This document shows, piece by piece, positions 21,570 to 29,524 of a DNA stretch of 31,745 nucleotides; the stretch's first letter is position 1, and each line of letters begins with the position of its first letter. The DNA comes from a virus, in IMG/VR virus record IMGVR_UViG_3300008267_000215, positions 1 to 31,745 of that record, one strand, 5' to 3'. Under the pieces are notes generated by a model, which made no database searches, was not told the origin of the DNA, and saw only the letters and a program-made list of their open reading frames with translations. The translations under genes were made by a program, and so were the position numbers.

Positions 21570-22802
21570 ATGGAGGAAACCATTTTTATACAGATAGCTG
21601 CCTATAGAGACCCGCAGCTAGTACCGACAGTATTAGATTGTATTGCTAACGCAAAACACCCTGAGAGATTGCATTTCTGTATAGGTTGGCAACACAGTGA
21701 GGAGGAAAAAATTGATGAGTTAAAAAACTACCCTAATATTCAAATTTTAGATATACCTTATAGAGAGGCAAAGGGCGCCTGTTGGATTCGTAATTTAATA
21801 CAACAGCAATATAAAGGGGAAACGTATACCTTACAACTAGATTCTCACCACCGTTTTACTAAGGACTGGGATGAAATTATAATTGGTATGTTAAAGCAAC
21901 TTCAGGGAAAAGGACATCCTAAGCCTTTACTAACAGGCTATATTTCAAGCTTTGACCCTGAAAATGATCCTCAAAGAAGAGTGTCTGTGCCTTGGAAAAT
22001 GGATTTTGATCGTTTCATTCCTGAAGGAGCTATATTCTTTTTACCGGCATCTATAGATGACTACATGGAAAGAACAGAACCTGTACCGTCTAGATTTTAT
22101 TCAGCGCACTTTTGTTTTACCTTGGGTCAATTTTGCAAAGAGGTACCGCATGACCCTGAATATTATTTTCACGGGGAAGAAATTAGTATTGCAGTAAGGG
22201 CTTACACTTGGGGATACGATTTATTTCATCCTCATAAGATTATAGCATGGCATGAATACACTCGTAAGGGTAGAACAAAGCATTGGGATGACCATTCTAC
22301 CTGGATAGAAAGTAATAATAAGTGCCATTTGCGTAACCGTAAACTATTCGAGATGGATGGGGAAAAGCGGGACATTGATTTTGGACCATATGGGTTCGGT
22401 ACAGTAAGGGCTTTACATGATTACGAAAGATATGCAGGTATAAGCTTCAAGCATAGAGCGGTACAGCAATATACTCTAGATAGACTGTATCCTCCAAATC
22501 CGCCTGTAGAAGACTGGGAAAAGTCTCTTTGCAGAATATTTAAGCACTGTATTGATATAAGATACGATCAAGTACCGGAAAAAGATTATGACTTTTGGTG
22601 TGTTGCGTTTAAAGATAAAGATGGTAAAGATTTATATCGTAAAGATGCAGATGCTGCTGAAATCGAACGTATGTTTAAAGATCCCGATAAATATTGTAAA
22701 ATTTGGCGTCAATTTGATACCTCTGTTAAGCCATGTAGTTGGATAGTTTGGCCGCATAGTGTTAGTAAAGGCTGGGCAGACCCTATTACCGGTAATATAT
22801 GA
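21570..22802 (+). CDS. GlcNAc-transferase-type glycosyltransferase (Skp1/Gnt1-like family)
   Basis: 410 aa. The opening IFIQIAAYRDPQLVPTVLDC (5-24), the ANAKHPERLHFCIGWQ stretch (26-41), the metal motif LQLDSHHRF (88-96) and HGEEI further on match the family of UDP-GlcNAc transferases that includes the eukaryotic Skp1 hydroxyproline GlcNAc-transferase. In that family a nucleotide sugar is used to modify a protein side chain. The acceptor here is not known; phage virion proteins are plausible. It heads a run of four glycosyltransferase genes with overlapping ends (the next ATG lies four bases inside this gene). Donor specificity is not deduced. Confidence 0.82.
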   Translation: MEETIFIQIAAYRDPQLVPTVLDCIANAKHPERLHFCIGWQHSEEEKIDELKNYPNIQILDIPYREAKGACWIRNLIQQQYKGETYTLQLDSHHRFTKDWDEIIIGMLKQLQGKGHPKPLLTGYISSFDPENDPQRRVSVPWKMDFDRFIPEGAIFFLPASIDDYMERTEPVPSRFYSAHFCFTLGQFCKEVPHDPEYYFHGEEISIAVRAYTWGYDLFHPHKIIAWHEYTRKGRTKHWDDHSTWIESNNKCHLRNRKLFEMDGEKRDIDFGPYGFGTVRALHDYERYAGISFKHRAVQQYTLDRLYPPNPPVEDWEKSLCRIFKHCIDIRYDQVPEKDYDFWCVAFKDKDGKDLYRKDADAAEIERMFKDPDKYCKIWRQFDTSVKPCSWIVWPHSVSKGWADPITGNI

Positions 22803-23506
22803 AAAATATACAAGATTATAGCACTTACGTTATAAACTTAAAAAGAAGACCCGAGCGCTTAAAACATGCCGTTACAGAAATGCATTATATGGGCTGGAAT
22901 TATAAAGTATTTGAGGCAATCGATACCAATAGCTATGAAGGGTGTTTGTTATCCCATAAAGAAATTGCAAAAAAACTTCTAGAAAGTAATGACGATTATG
23001 TTGTTGTCTTTGAGGATGATTTGTTCTTTATGCCCTATGCAAAAGATTTTTTAATGGTGTTAAATAACGAATTACAAAATAAAGAATGCAATATTATTAA
23101 TTTAGGACCTGCATTTCATAGACCAGTAAACAAGGTAGTAGGTAATTTCCTCGATATAGCAGATTTGCCACCAAGAGATTTAAATAAACATAGAGGTATA
23201 TATGGTACAGTAGGGTTAATCTATAATAGAGTTGTGGCTAAAAAAATTATAGATTTTTATGACGATCCTAATCCTAATAATAAGCAAATACCAATTGATG
23301 TACTTTTAGATACATTTGTATACCCTGAAGGTAAGGCATATACTCCAATTTCTCCTCTGGTTACTCAAAGACCAGTGTTTTCTGATATTAATTTAACTAA
23401 TGATAATAATCATTATGTAATGACTTATAATTGGAATTTATATACCCCTCATAAACTATCTTCCCACTTTTTAGATTTTGAATACTGTCGAAAAATAAGA
23501 AAATGA
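22799..23506 (+). CDS. Glycosyltransferase family 25 (LPS / collagen galactosyltransferase type)
   Basis: 235 aa. It has the full GT25 pattern: TYVINLKRRPERLKH (9-23), GCLLSHKEIAKKLLES (48-63), VVFEDDLFF (69-77, with EDD at 72-74) and IYGTVGLIYNRVVAKKII. GT25 contains bacterial LPS galactosyl/glucosyltransferases and the collagen hydroxylysine galactosyltransferases. The acceptor cannot be read from sequence, but a collagen-like protein is encoded in the same window. ATG and previous stop overlap by four bases, and the next ATG again overlaps by four, so the genes are coupled. Confidence 0.88.
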   Translation: MKNIQDYSTYVINLKRRPERLKHAVTEMHYMGWNYKVFEAIDTNSYEGCLLSHKEIAKKLLESNDDYVVVFEDDLFFMPYAKDFLMVLNNELQNKECNIINLGPAFHRPVNKVVGNFLDIADLPPRDLNKHRGIYGTVGLIYNRVVAKKIIDFYDDPNPNNKQIPIDVLLDTFVYPEGKAYTPISPLVTQRPVFSDINLTNDNNHYVMTYNWNLYTPHKLSSHFLDFEYCRKIRK

Positions 23507-24396
23507 TCTTTGTTACAGCAATTTACGATAATAATTATACCACGGTTATAGGGGGTCGAGGTCGAGGTTTAGATTTTTTTCATCCTACTCTAATTAATAT
23601 AGGTAATTTAGGATACGATCTCGTTTTATATTGCTCTAAACTTCATGCTTCAAATTGTAGAGCAACTTTAGCCTCGCATTTTAAAAATCTGTATGTAATA
23701 GAATACGAGCTAGATCAATTTATACATTTTAAAGAATATATAGAGTGGAAACGAACATTCTTCAAAGATGTACCTAATGATCGTAACGAGATACTGTGTT
23801 TTAATAAATTGTTTTGGGTTAAAGATGCTATAGAAAGAAATCTATCTGACGATGATGTTTATATGTGGATAGATGCTGGGCTCCCACACCATGGTATTAT
23901 ACCTGAAAGAGTTGGAGGGGTAGAGCTTTTAAGAAAACACCCCAAAGAGGTTTATTACCCGGATAATTCTAAAAATATTTTTAATCCAAAATTAGGCAAA
24001 AATTTATTAAAAAGTATACAACCTGGAAAGCTTTTTTACTGTTCTTTACCGTCTCAAGGAGACAACACACAACTAGAAGCGCTGACTAAAAAAGCTTTTG
24101 ACAAAGAAATAAGAGTAGTAGACCATCTAGTCGGCGGTATTTTCGGTGGTTTTAAAACAGATTTACTACAAATGCTTCCGTACTATAAAAGCATATTAAA
24201 AGAATCTATAGATAGTAAAGTACATTGTTTTGAAGAACATCTTTTTAATTGCTTATACGCAGCTTTTCCAGACAAATTTTCTCTTCAAAAATTTGACGTA
24301 TGGTGGTTTTACTCTCCTGGAGAAGTAACTAGTTACTTAACAGAAGACGCAAATAGTTTCTATAAAATTTTCACTCGTATTCATGAGCAAGAATAA
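23503..24396 (+). CDS. HtrL/YibB-type putative glycosyltransferase
   Basis: 297 aa. It has a glycosyltransferase-like opening (FVTAIYD, 3-9), then LCFNKLFWVKDAIERN (98-113), the metal-site-like YMWIDAG (120-126), and VVDHLVGGIFGG followed later by FEEHLFNCLYAA. This is the pattern of the HtrL/YibB family, members of which are found in LPS and capsule clusters and are treated as GT-A-like transferases. Its product and the N-terminal half of the next protein are paralogous (WIDAG versus WLDGG; GGIFGG versus GGLFGG). It overlaps its neighbours at both ends (four bases upstream, 14 downstream). Confidence 0.75.
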   Translation: MIFVTAIYDNNYTTVIGGRGRGLDFFHPTLINIGNLGYDLVLYCSKLHASNCRATLASHFKNLYVIEYELDQFIHFKEYIEWKRTFFKDVPNDRNEILCFNKLFWVKDAIERNLSDDDVYMWIDAGLPHHGIIPERVGGVELLRKHPKEVYYPDNSKNIFNPKLGKNLLKSIQPGKLFYCSLPSQGDNTQLEALTKKAFDKEIRVVDHLVGGIFGGFKTDLLQMLPYYKSILKESIDSKVHCFEEHLFNCLYAAFPDKFSLQKFDVWWFYSPGEVTSYLTEDANSFYKIFTRIHEQE

Positions 24397-26065
24397 TTTA
24401 ACAGTAGTAACAGGTATATGGGATCTAAAAAGAGATCAAGCTGGGGATGGCTTTAAGCGACCCTTTCAACACTATATAGATAATTTTATAAAGCTGCTAC
24501 AGGTAGACGTAAACATGTCTATATATATTGAACAGCAATATGAAAGTATAGTCTGGCAAAATCGTAAACCTGAAAACACTAGGGTATATATTAAGGAGGT
24601 TGAAGAATTTAAAAATCGTTTTGATTTCTATCAAGATATACAAACTTTAAGAAAAGACGAAAAATGGCTTTCTCAAGCGGAATGGTTACGTAATAGTACT
24701 CAAGCAACACTAGAATATTATAACCCAATGGTTATGTCTAAGATGTTTATGTTACATGACCAAACTTGTTTTAACCCGTTCAACACTGATTATTTTATCT
24801 GGCTAGACGGGGGCATTACTAATACTGTACATCCTGGTTATTTTACGCATGATAAAATTTTAGACAAAATTACTCCTTATTTAAAGGACTTTTTATTCTT
24901 GTCTTTTCCTTACACTGGTAATGATGAAATACATGGGTTTAAAAGAGACGGAATGAATCGATACGCTAAAGCTGATTTTGTAAGATATGTTTGTAGAGGC
25001 GGTTTATTTGGTGGGCATAAAGACGTAATTAAAAAAGCTAATAGTACCTATTACCATCTTTTAGGTAATTCTCTTAAAGAAGGCTATATGGGTACAGAAG
25101 AAAGTATCTTCACTGTAATGGCTTATTTAGAGCCAGAAACCTATAGACGGTTTATGTTGCAAGATAACGGGCTGATCTCATATTTTGCAGAAGAATTAAA
25201 AAATAATAGGGTTACTTTAGAAATACCTGATATACCTGATGCCCCAATAGAACTTGCTAATACATCTACTGCTTTGTATGTAATTACTTTTAATTCTCCT
25301 AAACAATTTGAAACTCTAGTAGAAAGCTATCTAAAACATCCGAAGTTTATTTTAAATACAGCAAACTATTTATTAGATAATAGTACTGATTTAAGTACAA
25401 CGTCAGAATATATCGAGCTCTGTAGAAAATATAACTTTACCCATATAAAGAAAGATAATTTAGGTATATGTGGCGGCCGCCAGTTTATCGCTGAACACTT
25501 TGAACAGTCTTCTCATGATTTTTATATATTTCTAGAAGATGATATGCTCTTAAAAGAGGAGAATAAAGATATATGTATTAATGGTTTTCCTAGGTATACT
25601 TTTAATTTATTCGACAAAATTCATAAAATTATTGCAAAACACAAGTATGATTTTTTAAAATTTAGCTTTACAGAATTTTACGGGGACAACAAAACTCAGT
25701 GGGCTTGGTACAACGTACCTCAAAACATTAGAGAGCAGTATTGGCCTGAAAAATCTAAACTACCAGAATTTGGTTTAGATCCTAAAGCGCCTCTAACTAA
25801 ATTTAACAATATACACACAGTAGATAGTCTTAGTTATATTGATGGAGATATATACTATTGTAACTGGCCACAACTTGTTACAAGAGCGGGTAATAAAAAA
25901 ATGTTTTTACAAACAAAATGGGACCACCCCTTTGAACAGACTTGGATGTCGTATATTTTTCAAGAAACCAAAAAAGGTAAAATACGGCCTGCTGTACTTT
26001 TAGCGTCTCCTATTAATCATCATAGATTTGCTCATTACGCGGCAGAACTACGAAAAGAAAGCTGA
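24383..26065 (+). CDS. Two-domain glycosyltransferase: HtrL/YibB-type plus GT-A domain
   Basis: 560 aa, a fusion. Residues 1-275 repeat the HtrL/YibB layout (VVTGIWD 8-14, VMSKMFMLHDQ 117-127, FIWLDGG 138-144, CRGGLFGGHKD 204-213, GTEESIFTVMAY). After a short Pro/Asp linker (280-292) comes a second, GT2-like domain (297-560) with ALYVITFNSPKQFETL, a DNLGICGGRQFI segment and the metal motif IFLEDDML (382-389). Both domains keep an acidic metal-site motif, so two transfer steps or one enzyme with two specificities are possible. The stop codon lies within the stem of the terminator that ends the operon. Confidence 0.78.
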   Translation: MSKNNLTVVTGIWDLKRDQAGDGFKRPFQHYIDNFIKLLQVDVNMSIYIEQQYESIVWQNRKPENTRVYIKEVEEFKNRFDFYQDIQTLRKDEKWLSQAEWLRNSTQATLEYYNPMVMSKMFMLHDQTCFNPFNTDYFIWLDGGITNTVHPGYFTHDKILDKITPYLKDFLFLSFPYTGNDEIHGFKRDGMNRYAKADFVRYVCRGGLFGGHKDVIKKANSTYYHLLGNSLKEGYMGTEESIFTVMAYLEPETYRRFMLQDNGLISYFAEELKNNRVTLEIPDIPDAPIELANTSTALYVITFNSPKQFETLVESYLKHPKFILNTANYLLDNSTDLSTTSEYIELCRKYNFTHIKKDNLGICGGRQFIAEHFEQSSHDFYIFLEDDMLLKEENKDICINGFPRYTFNLFDKIHKIIAKHKYDFLKFSFTEFYGDNKTQWAWYNVPQNIREQYWPEKSKLPEFGLDPKAPLTKFNNIHTVDSLSYIDGDIYYCNWPQLVTRAGNKKMFLQTKWDHPFEQTWMSYIFQETKKGKIRPAVLLASPINHHRFAHYAAELRKES

Positions 26066-26086
26066 GCCTTTTGAGCTCAGCTTTTT
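26059..26086 (+). terminator. Intrinsic terminator ending the glycosyltransferase operon
   Basis: A 9-bp stem (AAGCTGAGC / GCTCAGCTT) with a seven-base loop and a T-run. The TGA stop of the fusion glycosyltransferase is part of the 5' arm. It separates the + operon from the convergent minus-strand genes. Confidence 0.9.
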
Positions 26087-26105
26087 ATTTAAGAGTTAGT
26101 AGACT

Positions 26106-26594
26106 TTAACTACGAGGCAAAACGTTGTCTGTGGTAATAACCAAGACAGGTTCCTTAGTCTTCAAGCTTACGTTATAAGGCTTAAAGAACTTATTACCCA
26201 CTCCTTCGATAGCTTGACCGATAGTATTAACTGGATACTTACGACCTTTCTTAGAAGCATTAAAATTATATGCAGCTTTCTTAATGTGCTCGATTACATC
26301 TCGGGTATCTTCGTTTTCCGGCATCTGGAATACCCAACCAACTAGATTAGTTTTAATAACCCCGTCCTTGTCGGAAACAAGAATACCGTATTGCTTCTTA
26401 AGTTTAGGCTCGTCTGAGCCTTCACTATCTGCTTCATTTTCGGTTTCTGCATCTTCAGGTTGCTTAGTTTCATCAACTTTTACAGTAGCCTCGCTAAGCA
26501 AATCGAGAACTTTTTCAATAGCGTTCTCGTCTTGTACTACTTTTTGGAGGGCTTCGCGAACAGCCTCAAGTTGGACATATTCTTCTTTTGACAT
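26106..26594 (-). CDS. Hypothetical 162-aa protein with acidic linker
   Basis: Not recognised. Residues 1-37 are helical (EAVREALQKVVQDENAIEKV in part), 38-64 form an acidic disordered linker (Glu/Asp/Thr-rich), and 66-162 look like a compact alpha/beta domain (KKQYGILVSDKDGVIKTNLV, VLVITTDNVLP). It begins 4 nt after the GMP-reductase-like gene and so probably shares its transcript. A role in nucleotide metabolism is not supported by any motif. There is no signal peptide. Nearest clue to function: the operon only. Confidence 0.7.
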   Translation of the reverse strand: MSKEEYVQLEAVREALQKVVQDENAIEKVLDLLSEATVKVDETKQPEDAETENEADSEGSDEPKLKKQYGILVSDKDGVIKTNLVGWVFQMPENEDTRDVIEHIKKAAYNFNASKKGRKYPVNTIGQAIEGVGNKFFKPYNVSLKTKEPVLVITTDNVLPRS

Positions 26595-26598
26595 AAGA

Positions 26599-27570
26599 TT
26601 AATTCATTACTATTGTATACTGTACTTTAGAAAGATCAAGAGCGGACAAGTCTCTTCCTCCGGCATAGCTAATAGCGGATTGAAGATCTTCTTGGATTTC
26701 TCTAATCTTGCTAGTAATAGTGTTAGTGGGTGTTAGATGTGTAGTGAATCCCTCGATATTCCTTACGGAACCCTTATTTCTCTCAGAAGCACTGCCATAA
26801 TATTCTTTCTTACCGTTCACCATTGTCGCGGGGGAATCCGAGCAGGCTGCAAACATTCCGCCAATCATACAGAATGTAGCGCCTGCTACCAAAGCTTTTG
26901 CAATATCTCCATTCTCTCTAAATCCGCCATCGGCAATAATAGGAACCGGAGACGCGGCCGCGCACTCTTTGATTGCAGTAAACATAGGCATATGAAACCC
27001 AGTCTTATTCTTAGTAGAGCAAACCTGACCAGGACCGATACCAACTTTAATTAAATCTGCGCCCCATTCAGCAAGATCTTTACAGGCCTGGCCGGTAGTG
27101 ACATTACCCGCAATAATAATAGTATTAGAAAACAAACTTCTAACAAACTCAATCATGTCTTTCATAGCTTTGCTATGACCGTGTGCAATATCGATGCATA
27201 CGCAAGATGGGAATAGCGATAATTGCTTACAGTTTTCAAGATCTTCTCTGTCTTGTTGTTTAACACCAACGCTAATAGCTTTCCAGTCAGTACTAATACG
27301 GCGCAGTACGTCAACGTTAGTCATATTAAATCTATGCATAATTGGAATTAATCCAAGAGTATCATAAAGATGGTAAGTTTTTAAATCTACCACTGATTTC
27401 ATATTTGACGGCATAACAGGTAATACAAATCTGTAATCTTTTATCTTAACACTTGTATCTGCCTGAGTACGAGAACTTAGATCACTATAATTAGGCACTA
27501 AATAAACATCTTTATAATTAAGAGCGTAGATATGTTCATTGCAATAGGTAACATTGTAATTGCTTGTCAT
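26599..27570 (-). CDS. guaC: GMP reductase-like (IMPDH/GMPR family) enzyme
   Basis: 323 aa, the usual length of GMP reductases. The TIM-barrel features are in order: LPVMPSNM (50-57), CIDIAHGHS (125-133), IIAGNVTTG (152-160), the catalytic loop KVGIGPGQVCSTKNKTGFH (175-193, nucleophile C184, T186), the phosphate-site IADGGFRENGDIAKAL (212-227) and YYGSASERNKG (257-267). The Glu in SASE (263) is the GMP-reductase type; IMP dehydrogenases lack it and carry a CBS insert, which is absent here. GMPR converts GMP to IMP with NADPH, recycling guanine nucleotides. The usual Ser of GPGS is Gln (182). The start follows a divergent 26-bp region shared with the 64-aa gene. Family: sure; GMPR rather than a repurposed relative: likely. 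Confidence 0.85.
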   Translation of the reverse strand: MTSNYNVTYCNEHIYALNYKDVYLVPNYSDLSSRTQADTSVKIKDYRFVLPVMPSNMKSVVDLKTYHLYDTLGLIPIMHRFNMTNVDVLRRISTDWKAISVGVKQQDREDLENCKQLSLFPSCVCIDIAHGHSKAMKDMIEFVRSLFSNTIIIAGNVTTGQACKDLAEWGADLIKVGIGPGQVCSTKNKTGFHMPMFTAIKECAAASPVPIIADGGFRENGDIAKALVAGATFCMIGGMFAACSDSPATMVNGKKEYYGSASERNKGSVRNIEGFTTHLTPTNTITSKIREIQEDLQSAISYAGGRDLSALDLSKVQYTIVMN

Positions 27571-27575
27571 ACAGA

Positions 27576-27590
27576 TAAGTATTCTATATT
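27576..27590. promoter_or_regulatory. Divergent promoter region: TAAGTATT and TATATT
   Basis: Between divergent starts at 27570 (-) and 27597 (+). On + TAAGTATT (27576-27583) and TATATT (27585-27590) stand 13 and 6 nt before the ATG. The minus-strand reading (AATACTTATC) is a poorer match. Only 26 bp serve two genes. Confidence 0.4.
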
Positions 27591-27596
27591 ACATCT

Positions 27597-27791
27597 ATGA
27601 AATTTCAAGAGTTAATGGAACAATATGGAATGATTAAAAAAGAACAACGCATGTTCTACCCTAAAAACTTTAATTTATCTAAGAGTTTTATTGAGGCTTT
27701 AAAAAGAGAAATAAAATTACAGGAAAAAGCAGGTATAGATAAAAAGCAATTCGCTAATAAGCTCAATCGAGCACTTCAGTTTCATATTTAA
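27597..27791 (+). CDS. Small 64-aa basic helical protein
   Basis: Not recognised. It starts MKFQELMEQYGMIKKEQ and is predicted almost entirely helical, with many Lys (KSFIEALKREIKLQEKAG). The opening MKFQEL resembles MKFDEL of the unknown 151-aa protein near 30.9 kb, which may be coincidence. A promoter-like box lies in the divergent gap, and a strong hairpin follows 10 nt after the stop. Support is from the well-placed start, box and terminator rather than from homology. Confidence 0.65.
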   Translation: MKFQELMEQYGMIKKEQRMFYPKNFNLSKSFIEALKREIKLQEKAGIDKKQFANKLNRALQFHI

Positions 27792-27801
27792 CAAAATAAA
27801 A

Positions 27802-27825
27802 AACCCCTCACCGAAGTGAGGGGTT
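27802..27825 (-). terminator. UUCG-tetraloop intrinsic terminator of the outer-membrane protein gene
   Basis: A perfect 10-bp stem (AACCCCTCAC / GTGAGGGGTT). On the minus strand the loop is the ultrastable C(UUCG)G and a T-rich tail follows, so it is tuned to stop the minus-strand gene. On + it ends in a weaker AGTTTT and may also stop the 64-aa gene. Confidence 0.92.
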
Positions 27826-27848
27826 AGTTTTAACCAGACTAGATTATA

Positions 27849-28562
27849 TTAGAATCTAAGACGTACGCCTGCTGCGACAGCATCTACATCCCCGCCAGAG
27901 GTGGTGAATGAATTACGACGCTGTACGTATTCAGCATATACATCAGTTGTCTTTGAATAATAACCAACGCCTACCCCTACAAGTGCATAACGCTTAGCGT
28001 TTCTAAGCGCAGCAATAGTAGCAGCTCCTGGATCGTTAAACCCAAGACCGATTGCAGGTGCGATCTTAACCCATTTAAAACCAAAAGGCAATCTTACGTT
28101 TGCCTCAAGATTATTAGTACGGTTCTTACTATCTACGGTTACCCCTGCATCCCATACAAAGAGGGTGCCCTTTACGCCGCCGTTCAAGCGCGCAACAAGT
28201 GCAGTATTACTTGAATGACCATCAGCTTGAGCAGACTTAGAGAAGCTCTTATGTACTGCGCCAAGTGTTAGGTTGGCAAGAGGGGCTGTGAAACGATAAC
28301 CAACTGTGGCGTCAACTCGCTTGAACAAACCTGAACTAGCGGTCTTACCGGCTACGTTTCTAGCCTCTACTGGGTTGAAGGTATTAACACCGAGAACGAA
28401 TCCCAGAGCTTCTGCTTCTACCCCTGCCACTACTGCATCCTCGAAGATTACGGTACCGCTATCGAATACCTTGGTCTTGTATGCAGCATCAGCAGAGAAA
28501 GTAACTGCGGAAGCAATGGAAGCCATTGCGATGCTAATAATGAATAATGTTAGTTTCTTCAT
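27849..28562 (-). CDS. Secreted outer-membrane beta-barrel-like protein
   Basis: 237 aa. A Sec signal peptide is clear: MKK, hydrophobic LTLFIISIAMASIA, and cleavage likely after SA-19 or AA-27. The mature part is a series of alternating amphipathic strands (ATVGYRFTAPLANLTLGAV, YALVGVGVGYYSKTTDVYAE) and ends in AAGVRLRF, the terminal Phe with alternating hydrophobics that is the Bam-recognised beta-signal. This is the profile of a small porin-like or OmpA-type barrel with no known domain. The gene is visibly more GC-rich than its neighbours, with C/G-ending codons, and has its own box and a UUCG terminator, consistent with strong isolated expression and a recent host origin. A role in changing the host surface (superinfection exclusion, receptor masking) is inference. 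Confidence 0.78.
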   Translation of the reverse strand: MKKLTLFIISIAMASIASAVTFSADAAYKTKVFDSGTVIFEDAVVAGVEAEALGFVLGVNTFNPVEARNVAGKTASSGLFKRVDATVGYRFTAPLANLTLGAVHKSFSKSAQADGHSSNTALVARLNGGVKGTLFVWDAGVTVDSKNRTNNLEANVRLPFGFKWVKIAPAIGLGFNDPGAATIAALRNAKRYALVGVGVGYYSKTTDVYAEYVQRRNSFTTSGGDVDAVAAGVRLRF

Positions 28563-28567
28563 ACGTT

Positions 28568-28575
28568 TATATTTA
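28568..28575 (-). promoter_or_regulatory. Late-promoter-like box TAAATATA before the outer-membrane protein gene
   Basis: On the minus strand TATAAATATA ends five nt (AACGT) before the ATG at 28562. TATAAATA itself, the exact T4 late box, is contained in it. Confidence 0.6.
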
Positions 28576-28621
28576 TATATTATAAAGTGGAATTATCAAC
28601 TTGCCTTAATTAGTACTGGAT

Positions 28622-29431
28622 ATGGTAACGATAGAATACGGGTGGGGGAATCGTTTAGGTAATTCATTATTAATGTATGTAGCCGCATACGTGTTTGCAA
28701 AAAAACACAATTTAAACTTTAATGTTACCCCTTTGTTACCGTATTTCCCTTTGAGTCCTGATCTACCTCAACCTGTATCAACAGGTTTTAATGAATTAAA
28801 CTCATCAATTAGATCTAAGCCTATACACACCACACGAAGTTTTGAAGTACCTTATATACCGGTACATGACTTAAATTTTTTAGAATTATTAAACGCTCAA
28901 AATGTACCTGATGCTCAATATCATTTTCAACATTATTTTCAGTTAAAAGATTTTGTGCTTCCTTATAAATCTCAAATTAGAGATGTATTTGATATAAATT
29001 ACTACCCTCGACCAGAAAAGGAAATATTTGTTATAGTGCGTTTAGGGGACGTAGCTAAAAGACGACAACGACTACCTTTAGATTTTTATAAAGACGCTAT
29101 TGAAAGGCTTTACCAGCAAGGATGTTACGGTGGGTATATAACTTCAGATAGCCCTAATCATCCTGATGTACAATACTTAATAGAGAAATATAATCTCACT
29201 CTGTACACTTCTACTATACCAGTAGAAACTATTAATTTCGGTAAAGACTTTAATAATATTGTCTTAAGCGAAGGAACCTACTGCTGGTGGGTTGGAGTTC
29301 TCAGTAATGCTAAAAACATATACTACAATGATCGTAGACAGTTTTTTAACTGGCACGGAGATATTTTTGTATACCCGGAGTGGAAATCTCTTTGTTACGA
29401 TAATCCAGAACTACCAGTTGATCCGGTTTGA
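28622..29431 (+). CDS. GT11-like fucosyltransferase-type protein
   Basis: 269 aa. The opening EYGWGNRLGNSLLMYVAAYV followed by FAKKHN (5-30) has the G-x-L-G-N-x-x-x-x-Y-A pattern of alpha-1,2-fucosyltransferases. IFVIVRLGDVAKRR (135-148) is the H/V-x-R-x-GD motif, here with Val-Arg-Leu. TSDSPN (174-179) and VLSEGTYCWWVGVLSNAKNI (214-233) match the SD and SEGTFSWW-type motifs of the GT11 fold. A GDP-fucose donor is the family norm but is not proven here; the His of the HxR motif is replaced. It is transcribed divergently from the outer-membrane protein gene. This is the sixth glycosyltransferase gene of the window, and converges on the tRNA cluster. Confidence 0.75.
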   Translation: MVTIEYGWGNRLGNSLLMYVAAYVFAKKHNLNFNVTPLLPYFPLSPDLPQPVSTGFNELNSSIRSKPIHTTRSFEVPYIPVHDLNFLELLNAQNVPDAQYHFQHYFQLKDFVLPYKSQIRDVFDINYYPRPEKEIFVIVRLGDVAKRRQRLPLDFYKDAIERLYQQGCYGGYITSDSPNHPDVQYLIEKYNLTLYTSTIPVETINFGKDFNNIVLSEGTYCWWVGVLSNAKNIYYNDRRQFFNWHGDIFVYPEWKSLCYDNPELPVDPV

Positions 29432-29447
29432 TCAATAAGTTATTAGA

Positions 29448-29524
29448 TGGTACCACCGAGGGGATTCGAACCCCTGTTCTCTCCGTGAAAGGGAGGCGTC
29501 CTAACCAGGCTAGACGACGGCGGC
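29448..29524 (-). tRNA. tRNA-Glu (UUC)
   Basis: 77 nt with encoded CCA (29448-29450). Acceptor stem GCCGCCG/CGGTGGT pairs throughout (two G-U). The anticodon loop CTTTCAC gives TTC, and the T-arm GGGG TTCGAAT CCCC is perfect. The D-arm begins TCGTCTAG as in bacterial tRNA-Glu. The outermost anticodon-stem pair is a C-A mismatch. Its first 15 bases are also the end of the YkgJ-like gene on the same strand. Confidence 0.95.
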
